Below, piece after piece: positions 1-7,264 of a DNA stretch of 17,377 nucleotides. A program made the translations under genes and the position numbers. The stretch is from NCBI GenBank assembly GCA_946221495.1, contig CAMIFA010000110.1, positions 1 to 17,377 on the forward strand, read 5' to 3'. The notes under the pieces were generated by a model, which was not told the DNA's origin, did no database searches, and was given only the letters and a program-made list of their open reading frames with translations. Origin of the DNA: an uncultured cyanobacterium. Its GTDB lineage: Bacteria; Cyanobacteriota; Cyanobacteriia; Cyanobacteriales; Chroococcidiopsidaceae. Within the stretch, counting starts at the first letter, position 1; each line of letters starts with the position of its first letter.

Positions 1-1934
1 TTACCAGAACCACTACGACCAACAATGCCGACAAACATCCCTGGCTGAACGTTGAAAGAAACTCCGCGCAGAATCGGTTCTTGATTAGGTTTGTAGCGGA
101 AAAATACTTGATCAAACGTTACTTCACCTTTTAAGGGAGGTAAAACCAGACCAGACCCTGCTTCCGCTTCTGGGGCAACATTAAGTACATCTCCCAGGCG
201 ATCTACAGAAAGAAAAACTTGTTGGAGGTTTTGCCAGAGTTGAACTAAGCGCAAAAGTGGGCCTGTAACTCTAGCAGAAAGCATTTGAAAGGCTACTAAT
301 TGCCCGATAGTTAATTGTTGCTCGATTGCTAGTTTTGCCCCAAACCAAAGAATCAGCAAAGTAGACAAACTAGTTAAAAAAGTGCCAATATTGCTGCTAA
401 TTTTAGAAGCTGTGGAAGCCTTGAAGCTTGTCCGCACATACCGCGCGAATAATCCTTCCCAACGTTCACGAGAGGTTCTTTCTGCGCCGTGTGCTTTAAC
501 TGCATGAATGCCAGTTACAGTTTCTACTAAAAAAGATTGGCTATCAGCACTTTGGTTAAAGCTTTCGTTCAACCAATTACGCAGAATCGGCGTTGATACC
601 AGAATCAGGATTGCGAATAACGGAATAACCGCCAGCGCCACCCAGGTGAGTGAGACACTGTAATAAAACATCAGTGCCAGATACATCACCACAAACAAGC
701 TATCGAGAATTACAGTTAAAGTTGTACCTGTAAGAAATTCCCGAATATTTTGTAATTCCTGAACTCGTGCGGCTGTATCGCCAACGCGACGCGACTCAAA
801 ATAAGCCAAAGGCAAGCGCATCAGGTGACGAAACACTTGAGCAGATAAACTTAGATCCAGGCGACGCGCCGTGTGGGTAAAGATGAATATTCGCAAGATG
901 CCCAGAATCGCCTCAAATAAAGCAATCCCCAAAAGAGCGATCGCCATTACATCTAATGTAGAAAGGCTTTCTTGTACTAGCACTTTGTCAATAATCACTT
1001 GCGTAATTACTGGCGTAGCTAACCCAAATAATTGCAGCGTAAAAGACGCTAATAGCACTTCACCTAGCAATTTGCGGTAGCGCCAAACAGCAGGCAAAAA
1101 CCACTTAAGCCCAAATTTTTCTTGCTTTTGGATTAATTCTACTTGCCAAAGTTGCCCGTTCCAAGCTGCTTCAACCGCAGTTCTCGGGACGCTTTCACAA
1201 GTTGAACTCGGATTAAGGGGGTTAGCAATAATTAAGCGATCGCCTTTAACGCCATACACTACAACCCAAGATTCTTGTTGCCAATGCATCAACAACGGGA
1301 ACGACAGTTGCCTTAGGTCACTCCAACTTATTTGCAAGCGTTGGAGTTGTAGCCCCAGTTTTTCCCCAGCTTCAATAATATTTTTAGGGCTTTGTCCGCG
1401 TAGCTGACGTTGTACCCACTCTAGCTGCGCCGGATTTTGGAGGTATTGCGTCACCATTGTCAAGCAAGCCGCCGCCGTGTTCAAACTAGAAACAAACGGA
1501 TAACCTGCTATTGGCTGCGGTGCATCGTTTGTCTGCGGCTGATAACGATATTTCAGCGTTAGCCAGAATTGTTTAATCTCTGGGGAATTAACTGTTTGCC
1601 AAAGCTCTTTATCCCAATATAGTACGACCACATCTTTACTAGATGCTCTGGCTTTCCACGCTCCGGAAAGTTCTAGTAAATCGCCTAACCAATCACCTTT
1701 TTGGAGAATGACGGATTCACCCTGCTCTGGAACCAAGCGCACTTTACCAGCAATAACCAAGAACTGACTAGAGGTAGTGCTGTTGTCACCTACTGAGTCT
1801 GTATCCCAGATTATCTCCCCAAGACTATAGCGGCGAGTTTGGGCTTGATTTTTGAATTTAACTTGCTGTTCTGAACTCAGCAAGTTTAGGGGTAACTGAT
1901 CCCAATCTATATTTTTAAGTTCATTAACAATCAT
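1..1934 (-). CDS. Type I secretion ABC exporter with inactive C39-like domain (C-terminus outside window)
   Basis: This is an inner-membrane ABC exporter of the peptidase-containing type I secretion class; 644 residues are visible. Residues about 14-112 resemble a cyclic-nucleotide-binding-like fold (e.g. FLVIAGKVRLV). Residues about 143-245 align with a C39 bacteriocin-peptidase domain, followed by the transmembrane domain (about 280-580) and the start of the ATPase domain. The reading frame leaves the window inside the Walker A motif (FVGIVGRSGSG). The C39 catalytic Cys, His and Asp positions read Thr153 (NTAAACLTM), Ser222 (SWVVV) and Asn238 (ANP), so the domain should not cleave; HlyB has a comparable C39-like domain that binds substrate. 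The ATG overlaps the stop of the upstream PpiC-like gene as ATGA, implying translational coupling. The substrate and the HlyD/TolC partners are not visible here. Confidence 0.93.
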   Translation of the reverse strand, partial: MIVNELKNIDWDQLPLNLLSSEQQVKFKNQAQTRRYSLGEIIWDTDSVGDNSTTSSQFLVIAGKVRLVPEQGESVILQKGDWLGDLLELSGAWKARASSKDVVVLYWDKELWQTVNSPEIKQFWLTLKYRYQPQTNDAPQPIAGYPFVSSLNTAAACLTMVTQYLQNPAQLEWVQRQLRGQSPKNIIEAGEKLGLQLQRLQISWSDLRQLSFPLLMHWQQESWVVVYGVKGDRLIIANPLNPSSTCESVPRTAVEAAWNGQLWQVELIQKQEKFGLKWFLPAVWRYRKLLGEVLLASFTLQLFGLATPVITQVIIDKVLVQESLSTLDVMAIALLGIALFEAILGILRIFIFTHTARRLDLSLSAQVFRHLMRLPLAYFESRRVGDTAARVQELQNIREFLTGTTLTVILDSLFVVMYLALMFYYSVSLTWVALAVIPLFAILILVSTPILRNWLNESFNQSADSQSFLVETVTGIHAVKAHGAERTSRERWEGLFARYVRTSFKASTASKISSNIGTFLTSLSTLLILWFGAKLAIEQQLTIGQLVAFQMLSARVTGPLLRLVQLWQNLQQVFLSVDRLGDVLNVAPEAEAGSGLVLPPLKGEVTFDQVFFRYKPNQEPILRGVSFNVQPGMFVGIVGRSGSG

Positions 1935-2698
1935 GAATTCACCTGCAGCTTGATATCAAGTTTTTGCAGTTTTTCTCCTAGCCATTTCTCAAAAAGCTGA
2001 TTTTCTAGCTCTTGTTTGGTTTGACCTTCTAGTTCTGCTGGTAGGAATTTTTCAACTCTAAATAAACAGTACCACTGTTCAATTTGGAGCGGTCCGACTA
2101 TCTCGCCGGGACTTGCTAAATCGACTAAAGCTCTAACTGAGTCTGGTAGTTGTCCTCGGCTGATTGCACCCATCATACCGTTAACAAGGCGATCGTCTGC
2201 TACAGAATACTCTTGTGCTAACTGATCAAATCTCGCTCCTTCTAAAATTTGGCTTTTTAACTCTTCAGCTAGTTCTTTATCGGTGACGATAATCCGCGAG
2301 AGTACCACTCGATCTAGAAATAGCTTCTGTTCAATAAAATATTCTTGGAGTCTTGGCTCGGTAATTGAAGCTTTAAGTTTTTCTAATTTGAAGCCAAAAC
2401 CAACTTGGCTGTGGAAGCTAGGATAATCTAAACCATTGCTATTGAGCCACTCTTGAAACTTATTTGGATCAGTAAGTTGCTGTTGTAAGCGAAAATCAAT
2501 AACTGCCTGCTCAATTACCCCAGGGTTAATATCAAGATCGTCTCGTGTTTGTAATTCTTGTTCTATGATTCTTTGACGTAAAATATCTAATATAAATGTT
2601 TGCAGTTTTCCGGATGATTGGAGATATTTCAAAGCTTGAGCTATTGAGACTGGCTGCTCATCAACTATTAAAAATGAGGAAGTTTTTAGGTCTTGCAT
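1931..2698 (-). CDS. SurA/PpiC-like protein (peptidylprolyl isomerase family) paired with the ABC exporter
   Basis: The protein has 255 residues. A helical N-terminal part (about 15-125) resembles the SurA/trigger-factor chaperone region, and a parvulin (PpiC rotamase) domain lies at about 128-218, followed by a charged helical tail. No signal peptide or membrane segment is visible, so it probably acts in the cytoplasm. The two parvulin active-site histidines appear replaced: the usual SHILV strand reads SRIIV (Arg135) and the final GYH-type strand reads WYCLFRV (Cys211). This argues for a holding or targeting role rather than isomerase activity. Cyanobacterial type I secretion operons often carry such a gene next to the ABC protein, and here its stop overlaps the exporter start by four bases. 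A role in delivering the secreted substrate is inferred. No good Shine-Dalgarno sequence precedes the ATG. Confidence 0.88.
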   Translation of the reverse strand: MQDLKTSSFLIVDEQPVSIAQALKYLQSSGKLQTFILDILRQRIIEQELQTRDDLDINPGVIEQAVIDFRLQQQLTDPNKFQEWLNSNGLDYPSFHSQVGFGFKLEKLKASITEPRLQEYFIEQKLFLDRVVLSRIIVTDKELAEELKSQILEGARFDQLAQEYSVADDRLVNGMMGAISRGQLPDSVRALVDLASPGEIVGPLQIEQWYCLFRVEKFLPAELEGQTKQELENQLFEKWLGEKLQKLDIKLQVNS

Positions 2699-3375
2699 GG
2701 GCGATATATAATTTTTGTTTTATTACAAGTTGGTTGATTTAACGAAGCAACAATTTGATAATGATCGCGGTTACTTGCTAATATGTTTCCCCCACTATGC
2801 TCCTGTGAGTTCAGTGTAAGGAAGGGCGATCGCCTAATTAAATTTTCAGTCTAGACAAGGTATCAAAACCTAGATTGCAAATATCTATCAATTTTATTGA
2901 TATACTCATATCGTCATCAATGTCTGCTTTTACGTCTTTCTAGATTAGTAAAATTAATGTGCCAACAAAAATATACTTAGATAGATAAGTAGTTAAGTAA
3001 CAATTGTACTGTGTACTAATTGGTGAGCAATAAATATTGCTAAACTCAGCTATTTAAAGAAAATTGTAAAAAAGTATACAACGGTTATAATTAAAAACAT
3101 TACGTATATTGAATTGTCTAGAAAGCTACCTCCTTAATTTGAGTTGCCTTGATTTTGTAATCAGCAGCTATTGAAGCTGGGTTATTGCATTAAATTGTAG
3201 GTTAAAATGTATCAAATTTACAAAAGCTTGACTATAACTTCATCTTACGCTTAGGGTGAATTACAGAAATTATTTTTAATAAAGCTCTCTAATAAAGCCA
3301 TAGCAAAGGTTTACTGGATTTACTTAAACTTTAAAAACAATTTATTTTTCTAGCTTACGAATCGTGATATTATCA
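2699..3375. other. AT-rich intergenic region
   Basis: About 680 bases without a convincing coding region on either strand. It must contain the promoter of the minus-strand secretion operon, but I could not pick a confident -35/-10 pair for it. One plus-strand promoter-like sequence is listed separately. A short inverted repeat (CAGCT, 5-base loop, AGCTG at 3165-3179) has no T-run and is not a convincing terminator. Confidence 0.6.
3064..3091 (+). promoter_or_regulatory. Orphan sigma-70-like promoter sequence
   Basis: TTGTAA at 3064-3069 and a perfect TATAAT at 3086-3091 are separated by 16 bases. The element points rightward, but the next plus-strand gene starts more than 750 bases away. It could drive a small RNA, contribute to transcription of the TetR gene, or be a chance match in AT-rich DNA. 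Confidence 0.3.
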
Positions 3376-3716
3376 CTAGCTGCTGCCCATTGAGAAATAA
3401 TCCTGACGACTAATAGCCGCCGCTATTAAATCTGAAAATTGATTCGGTGTGCAAGCAAAAGCGCAGATCCCAAATTGGGCTAATGCTGCGGCAATTTGAT
3501 AATCATAAACTGGAGCGCCATCATTAAGTGCTAGTAAGGTAATAAACTGTACGCCAGCACCTACAAGCGCTGCAATCCGCTTAACATTTTGGGGGCGATC
3601 GCGCCGCCTTCATCCAAATCACTAATTAGCACTAAAATTGTTTCCTGTGGCTGTTGTACCAAGCCTTGGCAATATGCCAAAGCGCGGTTGATATTTGTAC
3701 CGCCACCTAGCTGAGT
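3376..3716 (-). pseudogene. Decayed 3' fragment of a VWA-domain (CoxE-like) protein gene
   Basis: Read leftward from 3716, the sequence encodes QLGGGTNINRALAYCQ and then ILVLISDLDEGG, which match the metal-site Thr loop and a conserved strand of von Willebrand factor A domains. The frame breaks at a five-base C run (plus-strand GGGGG at 3591-3595). One extra base there would restore a continuous reading through KRIAALVGAGVQF and LLALNDGAPVYDYQ to a stop at 3376-3378. The 5' side is also lost: an in-frame TAG lies at 3717-3719 and the first part of the domain, including the DxSxS motif, is absent. It is therefore a remnant with both a truncation and a frameshift. Intact cyanobacterial homologues are larger proteins of unclear function. 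Confidence 0.75.
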
Positions 3717-3768
3717 CTACTTAATCTAGCAGCATTAACTAGCTCAAAAAATAGGTTGCATCTGAAAT

Positions 3769-3792
3769 TAAGTTATGATAATTTATAACTTA
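3769..3792. promoter_or_regulatory. 24-bp palindrome, candidate TetR operator
   Basis: A perfect 8-bp inverted repeat, TAAGTTAT and ATAACTTA, is separated by 8 bases. It lies 66 bases upstream of the TetR start codon. The spacer (gataattt) itself looks like a -10 element, and TTGCAT lies 17 bases upstream of its TAATTT. Two-fold symmetric sites of this size overlapping the promoter are typical of TetR-family autoregulation. Binding is inferred; the palindrome itself is directly visible. Confidence 0.5.
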
Positions 3793-3858
3793 CGTTCGAT
3801 ATAAATTAATGAAGTGCTACGCTGACTCCAAACGCGATCGCTATTAATTTTATTTTGT

Positions 3859-4425
3859 ATGCCAAAAATTGTTGACCATGACCAATACCGTAAAGAGTTG
3901 CTGATCAAGAGTTTTGATTTGTTTGCCCAAAAAGGCTATAGCTCAATTACTATGCGACAACTAGCTCAGGGGTTGGGAGTTTCTACCGGAACACTGTACC
4001 ACTACTTCCCCAGCAAGGAGGCTTTGTTTTTGCAGTTGTCTGAAGAACTAGAACAGCAAAACGTCATGCATTTTTTAACTGAGGCGGGAAATCTTCCTAC
4101 TCTATCAGAGCGGATTGAATATCTGTTCAATTTCATCGCCAAAAACGAAGAATTCCTTGGCAAGCAGACTCTTCTTTGGATAGACTTCTGCCAACAGCAA
4201 GATTGGGTTGATGTGGCGACTAAACAGAAGCTAAAGGAAATAGACGAGCAGACAATCCAAGCGATCGCTGATTATTTGGAAATTTCCGAGAGAAAGATCG
4301 TTGATTTTATATTTAGCTTAAGCTACGGCTTGCTGTTGCGCCGACTATTTGGCGAAGAAACTATTTCTTACGCTCAACAGGGAGCTATGGTTAGCAAAAT
4401 GTTAACAGCTTATATGCAGAAGTAA
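3859..4425 (+). CDS. TetR/AcrR family transcriptional regulator
   Basis: The protein has 188 residues, a usual TetR size. The N-terminal DNA-binding domain is clear: KSFDLFAQKGYSSITMRQLA followed by GVSTGTLYHYFPSKEALF, with the helix-turn-helix at about residues 29-50. The C-terminal ligand and dimerisation domain (about 65-188) is divergent, as usual, so the inducer cannot be read. The gene lies 45 bases upstream of a DevB-like fusion protein on the same strand and downstream of a 24-bp palindrome, so it probably represses itself and the downstream exporter cluster. TetR regulators commonly accompany DevBCA-type exporters in cyanobacteria. The ATG start fits the family N-terminus; no strong ribosome binding site precedes it. 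Confidence 0.93.
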   Translation: MPKIVDHDQYRKELLIKSFDLFAQKGYSSITMRQLAQGLGVSTGTLYHYFPSKEALFLQLSEELEQQNVMHFLTEAGNLPTLSERIEYLFNFIAKNEEFLGKQTLLWIDFCQQQDWVDVATKQKLKEIDEQTIQAIADYLEISERKIVDFIFSLSYGLLLRRLFGEETISYAQQGAMVSKMLTAYMQK

Positions 4426-4470
4426 AAATAACTTGGAACACTTATTTATCAAAGCTGTTAAGGAGGAAAT

Positions 4471-5643
4471 ATGAGGCGATCGCTGCCAAAGCCTTTGCAT
4501 AAAAAAATGGTGGGATTGATCGTGGCTGCTACGGCGATCACAGGTGCGATTACCTTTTATGGGTTTCAGTTTGCGACAATGGATATAGATACATCCCAAC
4601 CAGTCCAAACTATACCAATAGTCAAAAAAGTAACGGCTTTAGGACGCTTGGAGCCAGCAGGGGAAATAATTAAACTATCTGCACCTTTGGCATTAGATGG
4701 CGATCGCGTTGCTCAATTATTAGTTAAAGAAGGCGATCGCGTTTCTGCTGGACAAACAATCGCAATTTTAGATTCCCGCGATTCCTTGCAAGATGAATTA
4801 CGACAAGCTCAAGAGCAGGTAAAAGCCGCTCAAGCAAAAGCCGATCAGGTAAAAGCAGGAGCAAAAACCGGAGAAATTAAAGCACAACAGGCGACAATTA
4901 CCCGATTAGAGGCAGAACTGAATGGTAGCATTGCTACGCAAAACGCCGCGATCGCTCGTTGGCAATCTGAAGTTAGTAATGCTCGTACTGAATACAACCG
5001 TTATCAGCAGTTGTATCAGCAGGGAGCAATCGCTGCATCTAATTTAGACACTAAGCGTTTAGTGGCGCAAACGGCACAGGCACAACTAACTGAGGCGATC
5101 GCCACAAAAAATAAAACACTACAAAGCCTACAAGCACAACTGATTGAAGCCAAAGCGACATTAAATGAGATTGCGGAAGTGCGTCCGGTAGATGTGCAGG
5201 CGGCTGAGACTGAGGTAAAAGCAGCGATCGCCGCCGTAAAACGCGCTGAAACTGCCTTAGAACAAGCTTATATCCGCGCACCGATAACAGGGCAAATTCT
5301 CAATATTCATACCCGAACTGGAGAGAAATTAACTGATAACGGCATTGCAGATTTGGCACAAACTGACCAAATGATTGCAGTCGCAGAAGTTTATCAAACT
5401 GATATTAGTAAAGTCCAAGTTGGACAACGAGCGGTAATTACCAGTCAAGCATTTACAGGGGAAGTCAAAGGCACGGTTTCACAAATTGGCTTACAGATTA
5501 ATAGACAAAATGTATTTAGCAATCAGCCAGGGGAAAACCTTGATCGCCGCGTGGTGGAAGTGAAAATTAGCCTAAATCCCAAGGATAGTAAATTAGTTGC
5601 AAATTTGACTAACTTACAGGTACTGACAGCGATTGAACTCTAG
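4471..5643 (+). CDS. devB: DevB-type HlyD-family membrane fusion protein of an ABC exporter
   Basis: The 390-residue periplasmic adaptor is anchored by one N-terminal membrane segment (about 13-33). The stretch VTALGRLEPAGEIIKLSAP (about 54-72) is the signature opening of the DevB family. A lipoyl half-motif follows (VKEGDRVSAGQTIAILDSRD, about 85-104), then a long Ala/Gln/Lys-rich coiled-coil hairpin (about 105-260), the second lipoyl half (AYIRAPITGQIL) and a beta-barrel region with VGQRAVITSQAF. Such proteins link a DevC/DevA inner-membrane ABC unit to a TolC-type outer-membrane channel; in heterocyst-forming species DevBCA exports envelope glycolipids. The start is supported by a strong AGGAGG at 4461-4466. 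The matching permease (7887) and ATPase (9764) lie downstream, separated by accessory genes, an unusual arrangement. The outer-membrane partner is not in the window. Confidence 0.93.
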   Translation: MRRSLPKPLHKKMVGLIVAATAITGAITFYGFQFATMDIDTSQPVQTIPIVKKVTALGRLEPAGEIIKLSAPLALDGDRVAQLLVKEGDRVSAGQTIAILDSRDSLQDELRQAQEQVKAAQAKADQVKAGAKTGEIKAQQATITRLEAELNGSIATQNAAIARWQSEVSNARTEYNRYQQLYQQGAIAASNLDTKRLVAQTAQAQLTEAIATKNKTLQSLQAQLIEAKATLNEIAEVRPVDVQAAETEVKAAIAAVKRAETALEQAYIRAPITGQILNIHTRTGEKLTDNGIADLAQTDQMIAVAEVYQTDISKVQVGQRAVITSQAFTGEVKGTVSQIGLQINRQNVFSNQPGENLDRRVVEVKISLNPKDSKLVANLTNLQVLTAIEL

Positions 5644-5692
5644 ATTTCTGTTGCTTCAATTTATAACGAATGATCGATATAAGGAAGAATTC

Positions 5693-6034
5693 ATGCTACA
5701 AACTACATACTTAATTCTCTGTATTCTGGGTACTGTTCTACCGTATTCCCAATTTGTACCTTTCTTAATAGAACATGGACTAGATTTAAAGCTTTTCTAC
5801 AACCAGTTGTTTGCTAACCAAATCTCCAGCTTTTTTGGCATGGATTTAATTATTTCATCGCTAGTGCTTTGGGTTTTTGTATTTTGGGAAGGCTCGCGTC
5901 TAGGGATGAAAAATCTGTGGATTTATATTACCAGTAATTTACTAGTTGGTGTTTCTCTAGGACTACCTTTATTTCTTTTAATACGGCAATGCCGGCTAAA
6001 AGAAGTTGCTAAAAAAGAGTCTTTGATTACTTAA
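5693..6034 (+). CDS. DUF2834-like small membrane protein
   Basis: The protein has 113 residues with three predicted membrane segments at about 4-24, 51-68 and 75-96. The pattern of an initial hydrophobic helix, an F/N-rich loop (LFYNQLFANQISSFFGMD) and the WVFVFWEGSRLGMKNLWIYI stretch matches the DUF2834 family as I remember it. The frame is open further upstream, overlapping the end of devB, but the ATG at 5693 is preferred because AAGGAAG at 5681-5687 sits at normal spacing and the protein then starts directly at its first membrane helix. The gene follows devB by 49 bases in the same direction and is probably co-transcribed. No biochemical function is known to me; association with the exporter is inferred only from position. 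Confidence 0.8.
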   Translation: MLQTTYLILCILGTVLPYSQFVPFLIEHGLDLKLFYNQLFANQISSFFGMDLIISSLVLWVFVFWEGSRLGMKNLWIYITSNLLVGVSLGLPLFLLIRQCRLKEVAKKESLIT

Positions 6035-6104
6035 AAACCGAAGTAATACTGACATATTTAGTAGCTTCTATTTAAAGGATTAAATAGCAATTGTGTGAGG
6101 CAAT

Positions 6105-6659
6105 ATGTACAAATTTGGAGCGGCATCAAAACAAGAAATTACTGTATTTGGATCTGCTAGACCTGGCTTTTCGGAGAAAAATGTACGTGATTGGATTGAA
6201 TTTATGCAAAGTCAAAAAATTGCCAGGGTTTGCTGTCTGCTACCCGAAAAGCAACTTACTCCTTACTTAGACTTGCTAGGCGCTTATAAACAGAAATTTG
6301 GACATCAATCAGTTTGTTGGACACCGATTGTAGATTTTACGCTACCTGATATCAAAACACTGGCTGGAAAAATCCTGCCATTTTTAGTTGCAGCAAACCA
6401 ACAGAGTAAGAAAGTGGTCGTGCATTGCGGCGGTGGTGTTGGACGCACTGGAGTTGTTTTAGCAGCTTGGTTAGTACATGGTCGTGGTTTCTCAAATCAA
6501 GCGGCAATTGCGGCAGTTAAGCAGACAGGAAGAAATCCATACGAAGCTGCGATCGCGGCAGTTTTCCGAGGAAAAAATCCCTTCAAAATAACTGCTGATC
6601 TTGAATTACTTCTGAACCAGTGTCGCCCACCAATAACTCATCTTCAAGAGGAGACTTAA
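6105..6659 (+). CDS. Dual-specificity-type protein phosphatase
   Basis: The 184-residue soluble protein carries the cysteine-dependent phosphatase P-loop, VVVHCGGGVGRTGVVLAAWL, with nucleophile Cys108 and Arg114 (HCx5RT). Asp77 (CWTPIVDFTLPD) lies 31 residues before the cysteine, the spacing expected for the general acid of dual-specificity phosphatases. The core is compact, like archaeal and bacterial DSPs, and no signal peptide or membrane segment is visible. Substrates could be phosphoproteins, phosphoinositide-like lipids or phosphorylated sugars; the sequence does not decide. GAGG at 6097-6100 supports the ATG. The next gene begins one base after this stop, so the two are almost certainly co-expressed. 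A catalytically complete phosphatase inside an exporter cluster is unusual. Confidence 0.88.
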   Translation: MYKFGAASKQEITVFGSARPGFSEKNVRDWIEFMQSQKIARVCCLLPEKQLTPYLDLLGAYKQKFGHQSVCWTPIVDFTLPDIKTLAGKILPFLVAANQQSKKVVVHCGGGVGRTGVVLAAWLVHGRGFSNQAAIAAVKQTGRNPYEAAIAAVFRGKNPFKITADLELLLNQCRPPITHLQEET

Positions 6660-6660
6660 A

Positions 6661-7068
6661 ATGCTACGAATTAGTGGATATCTGTTGATTGCAATTAGCA
6701 TTATTCATGTTCTGGTTGGTATCTGGCTTTTTGCTCAACCTTTGACAGACATTCTGCAAAGCGGGGTATTCAATGCAGTTGCTCCCGATCCATTTGCTCC
6801 TTACTTTGACCGAGAAGATGCTTTCTGGTTCATGATGGCTAGTCCACTATTTTTCACTTTAGGACAGCTGTGCTGCTGGGTGCAGGAGCGAGTAATTGCC
6901 CTACCAACTTTTCTTGGTTGGAATCTTTTGGCAATCTCTACGGTTGGGATAGTGCTTGAGCCAATTTCAGGTTTCTGGCTATTAATGCTGCCAGCCTTTC
7001 TCATAATTATTGGATCACGACAGCTAGCCATCAATCCACCAAACCCAAATGAGAATTCAAGCTTGTAA
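6661..7068 (+). CDS. DUF6463-like four-helix membrane protein
   Basis: The protein has 135 residues with four hydrophobic segments at about 5-25, 55-74, 82-99 and 103-118. The opening LRISGYLLIAISIIHVLVGI, the PYFDREDAFWFMMASPLFF region and the later PISGFWLLMLPAFLII match what I know of the DUF6463 family, whose function is unknown. The start codon lies one base after the phosphatase stop, with AAGAGGAGA inside the end of the phosphatase gene acting as ribosome binding site, so translation is likely coupled. Possible roles include a membrane partner for the phosphatase or an accessory to the exporter; neither can be shown from sequence. Confidence 0.82.
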   Translation: MLRISGYLLIAISIIHVLVGIWLFAQPLTDILQSGVFNAVAPDPFAPYFDREDAFWFMMASPLFFTLGQLCCWVQERVIALPTFLGWNLLAISTVGIVLEPISGFWLLMLPAFLIIIGSRQLAINPPNPNENSSL

Positions 7069-7258
7069 AACTTCCATCGTTTGGTTACGATTCTGGCGCC
7101 GAAAAACCTACCCTTGGATAATTTTAGCGATCGCTGCTTATAAGCTTGTTTACTTATGCGGAAATGAGCAGGAGCGAGAGAAAGTTCGCTTAATGATTGC
7201 TTTAACAAAAATTGATTTTGTAGCTATTTACGCATTCATGAATGATTTATTGTGGTGA
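7049..7258 (+). CDS. Doubtful 69-residue reading frame
   Basis: The frame opens at an ATG within the last 20 bases of the DUF6463 gene and closes four bases before the acetyltransferase GTG. It fills the only sizeable gap in this cluster. The protein is basic at its N-terminus with a short hydrophobic stretch (WIILAIAAYKLVYLC). I recognise no family. There is no clear Shine-Dalgarno sequence. It could be a real small gene, a gene remnant or a chance frame; the last two are more likely. Confidence 0.22.
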   Translation: MRIQACKTSIVWLRFWRRKTYPWIILAIAAYKLVYLCGNEQEREKVRLMIALTKIDFVAIYAFMNDLLW

Positions 7259-7264
7259 ATTGTG

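Noticed and set aside
871..1080. 69-codon plus-strand frame inside the ABC exporter
   Set aside because: It lies antisense to the transmembrane domain of the exporter and resembles no known protein.
2997..3009. Possible NtcA site (GTA...TAC)
   Set aside because: The spacing between GTA and TAC is 7 bases, not the 8 of the NtcA consensus, and no suitably placed -10 element or gene follows.
3532..3547. 16-base exact match (CATTAAGTGCTAGTAA) with 12538-12553
   Set aside because: Flanking sequences do not match, so there is no evidence of a mobile repeat. In both places it can be read as a hydrophobic LLALN codon run, and it is probably coincidence.
6801..7208. 135-codon frame on the minus strand opposite the DUF6463 gene
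   Set aside because: It is antisense to a well-supported membrane protein gene, and its product is basic and low in recognisable structure.
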